Counted from the first letter of the stretch, positions 25,294 to 34,996 are shown. The stretch: 64,000 nucleotides of DNA from Myxococcus stipitatus (GCF_037414475.1 NZ_CP147913.1:8876501-8940500); one strand, 5' to 3'. Numbers and translations are program-made. Notes: generated by a model not told the origin, from the letters alone.

Positions 25294-26706
25294 ATGGTGC
25301 AGCGGACGTGGTGGAAAGCTCCTCAACCCCTGAGCTTGTGGTGCGCGCTTGGGGTCGGGCTGGGGGCGGCGACGGCGAATGCGTCGGCGTTCCAGATTGA
25401 GGCGCGGACCGAGGCGCAGGCGTACCAGATTCGTTCGTGGCGTGGCAGTTCGGCGGACGAGCCGGTGTTGCTTCCTCGGCGGCGCATCGTTCAGTACCTG
25501 GGGCTCAACGCCTTCGAGCTCGCCACGGGCCAGGACTTGGGCTTCGAATCCAACCTGCGCATCTGGGCGGACTTCGGGCTGCCCAAGGGCGAGGCCGAGC
25601 GCATCGATGGCCTGAAGTCCGAGGACGCGGAACTGCTGCACGCCTACGTGCGCTACGCGAAGGGTGGCTTCGAGGGCCGGCTGGGACGGCAGATCTACGC
25701 GGATGTGTCGGACATCCTCGCGTTCGATGGGCTGCGCGTTCGGTATGTGAGCCGCCTGGGCCTTGGCGCGGAGGTGTACGGCGGTCTGTGGGTGACGGGT
25801 GCCGGCTTCCTCGGGTCCTCCGTGTATCAGCCAGATGGGACGCGGGAGAGTGAAGGCAGGCGCCTCGACTCGGGCCTCGAGGTGACGAAGGCGGAGTTGC
25901 AACCCGTCTTCGGAGCCAAGCTCCTGCTGGAGGACGTGAAGGGCTTCAACGCGTCGGTCGGCTACCGCAAGTCGATGGTGGACGGGATGACCGACATCGA
26001 GCGCGCCACGGTGGAGGCGCGCTACGGACGCGGGCTGGGGCTGAACGCCCTGGCGGGCGTGGACTACGACGTGTTGAAGGGCGACGTGGCGCAGGTGCGC
26101 ACGCAACTGCGCTGGGATGACACGCGCTTCGCGGTGACGGCGGAGGCGCTGCGGCTGTCGCCCGTGCTGTCCGCGGACTCCATCTGGTACTACTTCGCGT
26201 GGGCGCCCCGAGATGAAGCGCGCCTGCGCGTGGATGTGTTCACTCCGGGCCCGCTGCGCTTCTACGTGCAGGGACTGGGGAGCCGGTACAACGAGAACGT
26301 CAACCCGGACCTGGCCATCGCGGCCTATGTCGACGCGGAGGGCGCGCCGAAGTCCACGAGCGTCGGTGGGTCGGCGGGCACGGCGTGGCGTTCGGGGCCG
26401 TTCCGTTCGGCGTTGGATGTGACGTACCGGACGGGCTACGGCGGAGATCAGCTCTGGGCGGACCTCACCAGCGGTTACAGCTTCGACCGCGAGCGCATCA
26501 CGTTGGACGCGCGGGTGTCCTTCGCGCGCATCTTCGACAGCTTCAACGCGCGGCTGGGCGGCAACTTCTATGGCGCCCAGGTCTGGGCCAGTCGTGCGCT
26601 GACGCGCGCGGCGCGGCTCTCGCTGGTGGTGGAGCAGAACGTCAACCCCTTCATTGATTCAGACACGAAGGGCTTCCTCCTCTTCGACCTGAAGGCGAGC
26701 TTGTAG
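25294..26706 (+). CDS. Putative outer-membrane beta-barrel protein
   Basis: 470 aa from the ATG at 25294 (a TTG at 25270 is also open). A signal peptide ends TANASA. The mature protein is an almost unbroken series of amphipathic strands with alternating hydrophobic residues and aromatic ends (for example RVRYVSRLGLGAEVYGGLWV, DALFAVTAEALRL-like strands, RLSLVVEQNVNPF), and it finishes in LFDLKASL. This is typical of 16-22-stranded barrels. The next gene begins one base after its stop and encodes a 13-haem cytochrome. A barrel plus a multihaem cytochrome is the layout of porin-cytochrome conduits, but the barrel family itself is not recognised. Confidence 0.65.
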   Translation: MVQRTWWKAPQPLSLWCALGVGLGAATANASAFQIEARTEAQAYQIRSWRGSSADEPVLLPRRRIVQYLGLNAFELATGQDLGFESNLRIWADFGLPKGEAERIDGLKSEDAELLHAYVRYAKGGFEGRLGRQIYADVSDILAFDGLRVRYVSRLGLGAEVYGGLWVTGAGFLGSSVYQPDGTRESEGRRLDSGLEVTKAELQPVFGAKLLLEDVKGFNASVGYRKSMVDGMTDIERATVEARYGRGLGLNALAGVDYDVLKGDVAQVRTQLRWDDTRFAVTAEALRLSPVLSADSIWYYFAWAPRDEARLRVDVFTPGPLRFYVQGLGSRYNENVNPDLAIAAYVDAEGAPKSTSVGGSAGTAWRSGPFRSALDVTYRTGYGGDQLWADLTSGYSFDRERITLDARVSFARIFDSFNARLGGNFYGAQVWASRALTRAARLSLVVEQNVNPFIDSDTKGFLLFDLKASL

Positions 26707-27891
26707 ATGCTTCACCGCCAGAACCGACATGTGCTGCTCGCCCTGGCCGCGCTCGCTACGCTGGTGGGCGCGGGTGTTGCCTGGGCCGCCACCGCGCGCG
26801 AGCGCAGCCTCGCCGTGTACCCCGCGCAGCATGTGCCGCTGCGCTTCGACCACGCCCAGCACCTGGAGGCGGGCGCCGAGTGCTCGACGTGCCACGACGC
26901 CGCGCGCGCCAGCACGTCGCCCAAGGACCGCAACCTCCCTGGCCATGAGGAGTGCGGCACGTGCCATGACATCGAGGAGGGCCGGAAGGGCAAGCCCACC
27001 GACCCGCCGTCGAACTGCAACACGTGTCATCCCGGCTTCGACGCCACGGTGCGCAAGGAGCCCGCGAAGCTGGCGATGCCCGCCGCGAACCTGCACTTCA
27101 GCCACCAGCAGCACGTGGAGAAGAAGGTGGAGTGCTCGGTGTGCCACGGCGACATGAAGGACGTGAAGCTCGCCACGCGCAACCAGTTGCCGAAGATGTC
27201 CACCTGCTTCAAGTGTCATGACGGCAGCGCGGCTTCCAACACGTGTTCGACGTGTCATCCCACGGAACCCTCTGGACGGCTGCGCCTGGCCTTCGACTCG
27301 GGCCTCCTGCGGCCCATGCAGGGCAACCCGCTGGGCATGGACCACGGGCCTCGCTTCGAGTTCAACCACGGCAGCCGTGCGTCGACGGACCGCATGACGT
27401 GTATGCAGTGCCATAGTGAGACGTACTGCCAGACGTGCCACGACGGCATGCAGAAGCCGCTGTCCATCCACCCGAACGACTACATCACGCTGCATCCGAT
27501 ACAGGCGCGCACCAACTCACCGCGCTGCGAGAGCTGCCACCGCGCGCAGTCCTTCTGCGTCGCGTGCCACGAGCGGTCCGGTGTGGGCATGGACGCGGAC
27601 AAGTCGCTGCGCTCCCGCAACGTGAAGGTCCACCCGGATTACCGGGCGTGGGTGGAGCTGCCGGGGCCTCAGCATCACGGCATCGCGGCCTCGCGTGATT
27701 TGACGAGCTGCATCTCCTGCCACCGCGAGGAGTCGTGCATGAGTTGCCACTCCGAGCTGTCCCCGCGGCGTCAAATCAATCCGCATCCGGCGGGCTTCGC
27801 GCAGTCGTGCAAGAAGCTGGCGTCGGCGAATGACCGGGCCTGCCTCAAGTGTCACTCGTCGGAGAGCCTGGCGCAGAAGGGGTGCCGCTGA
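26707..27891 (+). CDS. Multihaem c-type cytochrome (13 CXXCH motifs)
   Basis: 394 aa. A Sec signal (HVLLALAALATLVGAGVAWA) is followed by thirteen CXXCH haem-binding motifs: CSTCH, CGTCH, CNTCH, CSVCH, CFKCH, CSTCH, CMQCH, CQTCH, CESCH, CVACH, CISCH, CMSCH and CLKCH. Scattered extra histidines (FDHAQH, HFSHQQH, FNHGSR) can serve as second axial ligands, as in cytochrome c3-type proteins. It should be a periplasmic or outer-membrane electron carrier. It lies between a barrel gene (adjacent) and a lipoprotein gene (one-base overlap, TGATG), so the three are one operon. The partner reductase is not in the window. Confidence 0.88.
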   Translation: MLHRQNRHVLLALAALATLVGAGVAWAATARERSLAVYPAQHVPLRFDHAQHLEAGAECSTCHDAARASTSPKDRNLPGHEECGTCHDIEEGRKGKPTDPPSNCNTCHPGFDATVRKEPAKLAMPAANLHFSHQQHVEKKVECSVCHGDMKDVKLATRNQLPKMSTCFKCHDGSAASNTCSTCHPTEPSGRLRLAFDSGLLRPMQGNPLGMDHGPRFEFNHGSRASTDRMTCMQCHSETYCQTCHDGMQKPLSIHPNDYITLHPIQARTNSPRCESCHRAQSFCVACHERSGVGMDADKSLRSRNVKVHPDYRAWVELPGPQHHGIAASRDLTSCISCHREESCMSCHSELSPRRQINPHPAGFAQSCKKLASANDRACLKCHSSESLAQKGCR

Positions 27892-28343
27892 TGCGCGCGT
27901 CTGGACTGTTGGGGCTCATGGCCCTCGCCGCGGCGTGTATCTCGGGATGTCTGGAGCCCGGGGACCCCGTCTACCCCGCGCGCGACTCGGTGCGGCCGCG
28001 GGTCGTTTCCACCGAACCCGGCTCGGGCGGAGTGCTCGCCTCGGGGGCGGTCATGCGCATCACCTTCTCGGAGGTGATGGACGTGCGCAGCCTCAGGCCG
28101 GGCATCGCCGTCTTCTCGGGCCGTGACGAAGTCCCCCTGACGCTGACCGCGCCCGAGGTGCCTGAGCTGGACGCGAACGTGGAGCGAGGTGACGTCCCCT
28201 ACACCGTCGAGGCGGTGGCCTCGGAGGGCTCCCCGCTGTTGCCCGACACGCAGTACACGTTGGTGCTGCGTGACGTGCTCACGGACTTCGAGGGCAATCC
28301 GCTGAACAGCGAGGTCCGCGTCGTCTTCCGCACGGCCCGGTGA
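27891..28343 (+). CDS. Lipoprotein with bacterial Ig-like (SbsA/Big_5) domain
   Basis: 150 aa from the ATG at 27891, overlapping the cytochrome stop. A signal ends CISGC, a good lipobox. One Ig-like domain follows with the family pattern RVVSTEPGSGGV, MRITFSEVMDVRSL, YTLVLRDVLTDFEGN and VVFRTAR. Such domains are found on surface proteins and usually mediate adhesion or assembly. In this operon it is likely an accessory lipoprotein of the barrel and cytochrome. It ends 27 bases before a convergent gene. Confidence 0.75.
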   Translation: MRASGLLGLMALAAACISGCLEPGDPVYPARDSVRPRVVSTEPGSGGVLASGAVMRITFSEVMDVRSLRPGIAVFSGRDEVPLTLTAPEVPELDANVERGDVPYTVEAVASEGSPLLPDTQYTLVLRDVLTDFEGNPLNSEVRVVFRTAR

Positions 28344-28370
28344 GCCGCGCGGCGCGCTGAACGCCTCGGG

Positions 28371-28868
28371 CTACATCCGCGTGAAGGTGAAGTCCTGCGC
28401 CACGGGCTTGCCGTCCTTCTCTCCCTCGATGCGCGCGGTGAGTTGCGTGGGGGAGGGGCGCTGGTAGCGGATGTGTTTGGGGTGGTCGTTCTGGAGGTTC
28501 TCGAACAGCACGCCACTGCTGTTGCAGCGCACCAGCTTGAAGTCCGTGCCGGGGCGGCCCATGGGCTGGGCGACGTAGTAGAGCCCATCCGCGCGCGCCT
28601 CGATGCGCATGTACTCGAAGAACACCGTCTTCCCTCTGACGACGGCGCGGCTCACGCCGAAGAGTGTCCCGCCATCCGCGTGTGTCCAGTGCTCCTCGAG
28701 CGTGCTCGGAGGCGTGGCCTGAATCCAGCTGCCGGAGAGCCAACCGAGGTCCTGGATGGAGTCACCGCAGGTGCGCGAGGGCGCCTCGCGCTCGGGTGGT
28801 GCGGACTTGCAGGCGAGGAGCGGAGCACCACACAGCGCGAGGGCGGCCAGATGGGAGCGGGTGAGCAT
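28371..28868 (-). CDS. DUF6265-like lipoprotein
   Basis: 165 aa from the ATG at 28868, which has GGAGG seven bases upstream. The signal ends PLLAC, a lipobox. The mature domain has LGWLSGSWIQ, LEEHWTHADGGTLFGVSRAV, VFFEYMRIEA, YYVAQPMGRP and FENLQNDHPKHIRYQR, which is the DUF6265 pattern of a small lipocalin-like beta barrel of unknown ligand. It converges on the cytochrome operon and is followed on its upstream side by the plsB stop after about 75 bases. Confidence 0.75.
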   Translation of the reverse strand: MLTRSHLAALALCGAPLLACKSAPPEREAPSRTCGDSIQDLGWLSGSWIQATPPSTLEEHWTHADGGTLFGVSRAVVRGKTVFFEYMRIEARADGLYYVAQPMGRPGTDFKLVRCNSSGVLFENLQNDHPKHIRYQRPSPTQLTARIEGEKDGKPVAQDFTFTRM

Positions 28869-28942
28869 GGCCCATCCTCCCACGATGCTCCGACGGGCCG
28901 CACCGCGGATGTCACGGCGCGGCCCGGTGTTGGCGTGGAGCT

Positions 28943-31495
28943 TCAGCGCTGCAGGTACTCGCGGATGCTGTCGGTGAGGTTGCGCCGCGCGTCCGCGTCC
29001 GTGGCATGAGGGCCCAGCTTGAGCTTCTTGTCCTCTTCGACCAGGAACTTCTGGTCCAACAGGTACGTCACCGCGTTCTCCAGCGTCACCTTGGCGAGCG
29101 ACTCGGCGGCGGTGATGCGGCCGGCGTGGTACTCGGCGCGGCCCGTCTCGAGTGACAGCCGGACGAAGGCCTTGCGGTCCTCGGCGGTCCCCGCGGCCAC
29201 GTCGTTGAGCGTCATCGCGGCCAACAGGTACGACTCCAGGTAGTCGCGCAGCAGGTCCGCCAGGAACTCCAGCTCGGGTTGCGCGTGGGGCTCGGGGGCG
29301 ACGCGCAGCATGTCGCCTTCGTGGAGGACCAGGCCCATGCGAATCAGCCGCTCCATGGTCTCCGCGAAGATGGTGTCGAAGGTGGTGTTCACCCGGTAGA
29401 TGAACTCCACCTTGAACAGGCGGGACAGGAACAGGGCGCGGGCCTTCACGGCGTCGTAGGACGCGGAGGTGCCGGCGGCCAGCATGGCGTTGGCCACGAG
29501 GCTGCGTGCGGCCACCAGGTTCATCAGCGTGTTCTTGTAGAAGGACATCTCCGGGCGGCGGTCGTCCTCCACCTGGTAGATGACGTCGCCTCGCGCCTCC
29601 TGCGTCCGCACCATCTCGTCGCCGATGAAGGTGCGCATCGCGTCCTGGATGGGCCCCATCGTCTCGGGGTTGCTGGGTGCGTTGCTCAGCTCGCGCGACT
29701 GGGGGGCGCCATCCTCCTGGGCGATGCGGCGCAGGATGCTGATGCGGTCCGCCAGCTCCCGCTGCGTCAGGCCCCGTCGCCGGTGCGCGAGCAGGGACGT
29801 GCTCACCAGCGCGTGCGGCGTCACGGTGGACACCTTGCTGATGCCATACATGACGCGGTTGCCGAGCGCGCGGACCAGGCCCTTCTTCTGCTCATCCGTC
29901 AGGTCTTCATCCGGATTGAGGCCGCGCTCCTTCATGAACTCGCGGAGGGAGATGGGCTCGTCGAAGCCCAGGTGGATTCGGCCGTAGCGGGCCGCGAGCA
30001 CCTTGGGTGTGCTCAAGAGGGCCTTGAGGTCCTCGGGCTTCTTCTCGCCGCCGGCCAGCTCCTTCGAGTAGCTCCCCGACTCGACGACCTTCTCGTAGTC
30101 GATGGCCACGGGCACGAAGTGCAGGTCATCGCGCGCGCCCTCGAGCACGGACTCCACCTGCCAGGTGAACATGCCCAGCTTGGGCGGCAGCAGCTTGCCG
30201 GTGCGCGAGCGTCCACCCTCGGGGAAGAACTCCTGGTTGATGCCGTCGTGCACCAGCTTGCGCACGTAGGCCTTGAACGAGGCGGCGTAGACCTTGTCTC
30301 CCTTGAACGAGCGGCGCAGGAAGAACGCGCCACAGCGGCGGAAGATGCTGCCCAGGGGCCAGAAGGAGAGGTTGGCGCCCGCGGCGACCAGTGGCACCGC
30401 GTAGCCGCGATTCCACAGCACCCAGCTCATGACCAGGTAGTCCACGTGGCTCTTGTGGCTGGGGCACAGGACGATGGGCGCACGCGCCGCGGCCTTGAGC
30501 GCGCGGTGCAGTCCCGCCTCGTCGATGTGCATGCCGTCGTAGATGCGGTTGAACACCCACTCCAGCACGGGAGAGACGAAGGCCAGCGTCGTCGGGCTGG
30601 GCTTCGCCGCGATGGCCTCCAGGTTCCGCCGGGCCTCGCGCAGCACGCTCTCCGTCTTGCGATGGGCCTCGGCAGCCTGCTCATCCACGACCTTGCGAAG
30701 CTGCCGGTCTCGCAACGTCTCGTCGATGAACCGCTCGGGCGGCTTGGCCGGAGGGCCGAACACCGCGCGCGTCTCACGCGCCAGATGCACGTGCAGGGTG
30801 CTGCGCACCTTGCGAGCCAGCACCTCGACGGAGTCCTTCGGATTCTGCTCGGCGAAGGCGCGCAGGTCGATGGGCTCTCCCACGCGGAACTGGGCGCGCT
30901 TGTAGTTGCGGAAGAAGGCCACCATCGAGTGGAGGAAGCCGGGCGCCTCGGGGCTGCCGAACAGGACATCGACCCAGTTGGGCTTGAGCCGCGCGCTGCG
31001 CTTCTCCCAGACGAACAGCTCCGGCACCAGGTACACGGGCCGGTCCGACTTGCGCGCCATCTCCACGAGGGTGGGGAAGGGGTCCTCGTGGGTCTCCTTC
31101 CCGGAGGCGTGCAGCAGGGCGGTGCGACGCAGGAAGACCAGCGCGCTGCCGCCCTGCTGTTGGGCGTAGTCGAAGCGTTCCGGGAAGGGCCCGGACTGTT
31201 TCGTCTGCCGCCAGGGCTTCGTGAACCAGGGGCGCACGTTCGCCACGGCTCGAATGGGAGGCAGCGCCCGCCGCACCATCGCCCACGTCAGATAGAGGAA
31301 GTTCACCCAGGCCGTGGAGCGCATGACATGCACCACGAAGCCCTTGGCGTGCAGGTTGCGGAGCTCGTCCTCGGCCTCGGGTGGAAAGTGGACGCTCTCG
31401 AGGTAGCGCGCACCCAAGGCCCGGCCCATCGGGCCGAACTCGGCCTTCAGCAAGGACCCACTCTGACTTGCGGAATGCGACAACGCGGTTTCCAA
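28943..31495 (-). CDS. plsB: Glycerol-3-phosphate 1-O-acyltransferase PlsB
   Basis: 850 aa with a TTG start at 31495; an in-frame ATG at 31429 is an alternative. It catalyses the first acylation of glycerol-3-phosphate at the inner membrane. The acyltransferase core shows VLCPSHKSHVDYLVMSW (the HX4D catalytic motif), a GAFFLRRSFKGDK block and FFPEGGRSRTGK, followed by a FVPVAIDYEKVVE block. Long N- and C-terminal helical parts match the PlsB rather than the PlsC length. The start lies 14 bases after argS, so it is probably transcribed with it. A separate PlsC-like gene is at 62126. Length is slightly above the usual 807. Confidence 0.92.
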   Translation of the reverse strand: METALSHSASQSGSLLKAEFGPMGRALGARYLESVHFPPEAEDELRNLHAKGFVVHVMRSTAWVNFLYLTWAMVRRALPPIRAVANVRPWFTKPWRQTKQSGPFPERFDYAQQQGGSALVFLRRTALLHASGKETHEDPFPTLVEMARKSDRPVYLVPELFVWEKRSARLKPNWVDVLFGSPEAPGFLHSMVAFFRNYKRAQFRVGEPIDLRAFAEQNPKDSVEVLARKVRSTLHVHLARETRAVFGPPAKPPERFIDETLRDRQLRKVVDEQAAEAHRKTESVLREARRNLEAIAAKPSPTTLAFVSPVLEWVFNRIYDGMHIDEAGLHRALKAAARAPIVLCPSHKSHVDYLVMSWVLWNRGYAVPLVAAGANLSFWPLGSIFRRCGAFFLRRSFKGDKVYAASFKAYVRKLVHDGINQEFFPEGGRSRTGKLLPPKLGMFTWQVESVLEGARDDLHFVPVAIDYEKVVESGSYSKELAGGEKKPEDLKALLSTPKVLAARYGRIHLGFDEPISLREFMKERGLNPDEDLTDEQKKGLVRALGNRVMYGISKVSTVTPHALVSTSLLAHRRRGLTQRELADRISILRRIAQEDGAPQSRELSNAPSNPETMGPIQDAMRTFIGDEMVRTQEARGDVIYQVEDDRRPEMSFYKNTLMNLVAARSLVANAMLAAGTSASYDAVKARALFLSRLFKVEFIYRVNTTFDTIFAETMERLIRMGLVLHEGDMLRVAPEPHAQPELEFLADLLRDYLESYLLAAMTLNDVAAGTAEDRKAFVRLSLETGRAEYHAGRITAAESLAKVTLENAVTYLLDQKFLVEEDKKLKLGPHATDADARRNLTDSIREYLQR

Positions 31496-31509
31496 ACCAG
31501 CCCCCGGGG

Positions 31510-33228
31510 CTACATGTTCTCCGGCATTGGCATGCCCAGCAGCGTCAGCCCCGATGCGAGAGTAACCCGGGCTGCGTCCGCAAGGGCGAGTCGCGCAGAA
31601 CGCAGCGCGTCATCGTCGACGAGGATGCGCTTGTCGCGCTCTTGATTTCCGAGCGTGTAGTACCGGCTGAGCGAGGTGGCCACGTCCAGCAGCAGTCGGG
31701 CGATGAGGCTGGGCTCGTACTGGTCGGCGGCCTCGCGCACCACCTCGGGCAGGCGCACGATTTCACGCACCAGGGCTTGTTCCTCGGGGAGCGTCAGCAA
31801 GCTCGCGTCGTAGGTGGCGGGGGCGCCTCCTCCCTTGCGCAGCACATTGACCACGCGCGCGTGGGCGTACTGGAGATAGGGGCCGGTGTGGCCCTCGAAG
31901 CTGACCACCTCGTCCCAGTCGAAGTTGTAGTCGCTGGCGCGCTTGTGCTTGAGGTCGCCGAAGGCAATAGCGCCCAGGCCAATCTGCTCGGAGAGCTTTT
32001 CCGGGTCGTCCGTGGTGAGGCGGCCCGCCTCGATGTTCTCCTTCACCTTGGCGGCGGCGCGGTCCTTGGCCTCGTCGAGCACGTCGTTGAGCTGGACCAC
32101 CTGGCCCTTGCGCGTGCTCATGCCGTGGATGCGGCCGAAGGCCACGTGGACACAGCGGTCCGCCCACGGCTGGCCCATCTCCGCCAACGTACGGAACACC
32201 TGGCGGAAGTGCAGCGCCTGGTCCTGCGCGACGACGTAGAGCGACTTGTCGAAGTGGAAGCGCTCGTAGCGGTCCTCGGCGGCGGCCAGGTCGCGCGTGG
32301 CGTAGAGCGTGCTGCCGTCGTTCTTCTTGAGCAGGACGGGCGGCTCATTCTCCGCGTAGGGCATGTCGACGATGAGCGCGCCCTGCGACTCCTTCACGCC
32401 GGGCTTCTGGGCGATCTGCTCGATGACCGCATCCATCTTCCCCTGGTAGCGGCTCTCTCCCTCGATGTGCTCGAACTCGATGCCCATCCGCGCGTAGATC
32501 AGCTTGAAGCCGCGGATGCTCGTCTCGCGGAACTGGTTCCACAGCTTGAGGGCCTCGGCGTCACCGGCCTCCATGCGGCGGAAGAAGTCGCGGGCCTTCT
32601 CGTCGAACTCGGGCTCCGCCTTCGCGCGGGCGTTGGCCTTGACGTAGACCTCCACCAGGTGGCCCATGTCCTCGATGCGAGCCGGGTCGCCGTACTCTTG
32701 GAAGCCCACCGCGACGAGGCCGAACTGCTTGCCCCAGTCGCCCAGGTAGTTGATGCCCTCCACCCGCCAGCCCATCGCGCGATAGATGTTCGCGATGCAG
32801 TGGCCCAGGAACGTGGTGCGGATGTGGTGGAAGCCGATGGGCTTGGCGATGTTGGGCGACGAGTAGTCGATGGTGACGGTCTTTCCCTTGCCCGCGTCCT
32901 CATCGCCGCCGTAGCGGGGGCCCGCGGCGCGCGCGGTGTCGAGCACCTCGGCGGTGAAGGGCATCGCCATGAAGCGGGCGTTGACGTAGGGGCCCACTGC
33001 CTTGATTTCGAGCCCCGGCACGCTGAGCGCCTGGGCAAGCCCGGCGGCGATGGCGGGAGGGGCCTTCTTCTGGGCCTTGGCGAGAGGGAAGGTGGCGAAG
33101 CTCAGGTCGCCGTGTGTGGGCTCGGCGGGCTTGACCTGGGATTCGATGTCGGCGGCCGGCACGCCCAGCGCGGTGGCGAGGGCTTGTGCGAAGGCGGCGC
33201 GGTACTTGGAATAGACGGAAGAGCTCAT
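31510..33228 (-). CDS. argS: Arginyl-tRNA synthetase
   Basis: 572 aa. It charges tRNA-Arg in the cytosol. An N-terminal Add1 domain (about 1-85) is followed by the class I core. The HIGH-type signature is in SSPNIAKPIGFHHIRTT. The KMSKS position is MSTRKG, the form common in bacterial ArgRS without a true KMSKS lysine. Family blocks include INYLGDWGKQFG, EFDEKARDFF, GQALHFRQVF-like VAQDQALHFRQVF and FEGHTGPYLQYAHAR. The C-terminal DALR anticodon-binding helices end LGMPMPENM. It heads the argS-plsB unit. Identification is secure. Confidence 0.96.
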   Translation of the reverse strand: MSSSVYSKYRAAFAQALATALGVPAADIESQVKPAEPTHGDLSFATFPLAKAQKKAPPAIAAGLAQALSVPGLEIKAVGPYVNARFMAMPFTAEVLDTARAAGPRYGGDEDAGKGKTVTIDYSSPNIAKPIGFHHIRTTFLGHCIANIYRAMGWRVEGINYLGDWGKQFGLVAVGFQEYGDPARIEDMGHLVEVYVKANARAKAEPEFDEKARDFFRRMEAGDAEALKLWNQFRETSIRGFKLIYARMGIEFEHIEGESRYQGKMDAVIEQIAQKPGVKESQGALIVDMPYAENEPPVLLKKNDGSTLYATRDLAAAEDRYERFHFDKSLYVVAQDQALHFRQVFRTLAEMGQPWADRCVHVAFGRIHGMSTRKGQVVQLNDVLDEAKDRAAAKVKENIEAGRLTTDDPEKLSEQIGLGAIAFGDLKHKRASDYNFDWDEVVSFEGHTGPYLQYAHARVVNVLRKGGGAPATYDASLLTLPEEQALVREIVRLPEVVREAADQYEPSLIARLLLDVATSLSRYYTLGNQERDKRILVDDDALRSARLALADAARVTLASGLTLLGMPMPENM

Positions 33229-33304
33229 GGGACCGAGCGGATACTAGCCAAGCCGAGGTGGCGTGCGGCCACCTCTTGTTTGTTCCGCGGTCCATTCCGT
33301 CCCG

Positions 33305-34996
33305 CTAGGGGACGGCTGGGGCTCGGCGGCTGGGCCGCACCACCGCCGCCACCGTGTCCAGCAGCTTGGGCAACTGGAGGGGCTTCTCGAAGAAGCCGTC
33401 GATGCGCTCCAGCCCCTGCCCGGACGTGAGCGAGGCCACCTCGCTGGCACCCGAGATGATGTACACGACGATGTCCGCCAGCGACTCGGTGCCACGGATG
33501 AAGCGGAGCACCGACTGGCCGTCCTCCTCGCTCAGCCGCAGGTCCAGCAGCACCATGGCCGGCCGGATGTGAGACAGGATGGAGCGAGCCTCCGAGGCAC
33601 CCGAGGTGGCCATCACCCGGTAGCCCTCCTGCTCCAACACCTGTTGCAGCACCTCGCGGCAGTCCGCGTCGTCCTCCACCAGGAGGATGCCGCCCGCCTT
33701 GGGGGCCGCTTGATTCAGGTCCGGAGAGTTCACGGCCCCGGCGAACATCGGCAGCACCATCTGGAACGTGCTCCCCTCGCCGAGCACGCTGGCCGCCTCC
33801 ACCCGTCCTCCATGCAGCGCGATGATCTTCCCGACCAGGGGGAGACCCAGCCCCGCACCGGGAGGGCGAGGCACCCCCGGCTGGGCGCGATAGAAGGCAT
33901 CGAACACGTGCTCGAGCGCCTCGGCGGACATGCCGGGGCCGCTGTCCTTCACCGTGAGCGTGGCGAGCCCGTCCTCGGTGGAGATGCTGACCTCCACGGT
34001 GTCATCGGGCTCGCTGTGGTGGATGCCGTTCTCGACGAGGTTGTGGACGGCCTCGGCGATGCGCTCGCGGTCTCCGCGGACGAAGACCTCGGGGCAGGGG
34101 GGAATCACCACCCGCACCTTGCAGTGCTCGGCGAGGACACCCAGCGCGCGGACCACCTCCTCGGCCACGGCCTTGAGGCCGAAGGGGCGCTGGTTGAGCT
34201 GCATCTTCCCGGACTGGAGCCGGGACATGAGCAGCAGGTCGTTCACCATGCGCAGCATGCGGTCGGAGTTCCGGTCGCAGATCTGCACCGCGCGGCGCTG
34301 CGAGTCCGTGAGGGGACCCAGCTTCTCGCGTCCCATCATCGCCAGGTACGACTTGATGGTGGTGAGCGGGTTCTTCAAGTCGTGCGAGACGTTGCCTAGC
34401 AGTTCCTCTCGGTTCTGCTCCAGGCTCTTGAGGCCCGCGATGGCGGTCTGGAGGTCCTTGTTCCGCCGGGCGCTGTCATCGCGGAGCCGGGCGACCTCGT
34501 AGGCGGCGGAGAGCTGCGCGGCCAGCGACTGGAGCACCGGTTCGGAGACGGTGCGGCGCGCGCCCAGGATGACGAGGACACCGGTGACGCCGTGCGGACT
34601 CTCGAGCGGCACGGCGAGGGTCTCCGCGTCGCGCAGCAGCTTCTTCTCGGAGAAGGCCCGGCCGACCACGCCTTCACCCGGGACGGCGGCGATGACGCGG
34701 CTGTCGTAGCGGCCGCGGACATGTTCGACGTGGAGCTGCTCCCGGGAGGGGAAGTAGCGGGCCACGTAGCAGACCTTGGGCTTGAGCAGCGTGTGCAGGG
34801 TCTGCAGGTGGGCGCGAAGGGCCTCGGTGGGCCCCGCGTTGTCGGTGAGGTGGCGCGCCATCTCCAGGAGGGCGCGCGCGACGGTGTCGGCATCCGCCGG
34901 GGGGGCAGGCTTCACCGCTCGACGGGTGGACTTCTTCGAGGTGGTGGGGCGCAGCGGCACGACCTCTGCCAGGGCCCCCTTCTTCTTCGAGCGCAC
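33305..34996 (-). CDS. Hybrid sensor histidine kinase / response regulator (GAF-HisKA-HATPase-REC)
   Basis: 563 aa, GTG start. It has a basic start, then a GAF-like sensor domain (about 38-170, with PGEGVVGRAFSEKKLLRD), a short coiled segment and the HisKA dimer helix with His205 in GNVSHDLKNP. The ATPase follows with the N box near Asn323 (NLVENGIHHS), G1 DSGPGM (351-356) and G2 GAGLGLPLVGK (380-390). A C-terminal receiver domain has the acidic pair E441-D442, phosphoacceptor Asp485 in VLLDLRL, S515 and the lysine in FFEKPL. No membrane helix, so it is a cytoplasmic sensor. No separate response regulator or output gene is adjacent, as is typical of orphan kinases in myxobacteria. Confidence 0.92.
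   Translation of the reverse strand: MRSKKKGALAEVVPLRPTTSKKSTRRAVKPAPPADADTVARALLEMARHLTDNAGPTEALRAHLQTLHTLLKPKVCYVARYFPSREQLHVEHVRGRYDSRVIAAVPGEGVVGRAFSEKKLLRDAETLAVPLESPHGVTGVLVILGARRTVSEPVLQSLAAQLSAAYEVARLRDDSARRNKDLQTAIAGLKSLEQNREELLGNVSHDLKNPLTTIKSYLAMMGREKLGPLTDSQRRAVQICDRNSDRMLRMVNDLLLMSRLQSGKMQLNQRPFGLKAVAEEVVRALGVLAEHCKVRVVIPPCPEVFVRGDRERIAEAVHNLVENGIHHSEPDDTVEVSISTEDGLATLTVKDSGPGMSAEALEHVFDAFYRAQPGVPRPPGAGLGLPLVGKIIALHGGRVEAASVLGEGSTFQMVLPMFAGAVNSPDLNQAAPKAGGILLVEDDADCREVLQQVLEQEGYRVMATSGASEARSILSHIRPAMVLLDLRLSEEDGQSVLRFIRGTESLADIVVYIISGASEVASLTSGQGLERIDGFFEKPLQLPKLLDTVAAVVRPSRRAPAVP

Noticed and set aside
29279..31645. Long open frame antisense to plsB
   Set aside because: No domain; low-complexity composition; plsB on the other strand has all catalytic motifs.
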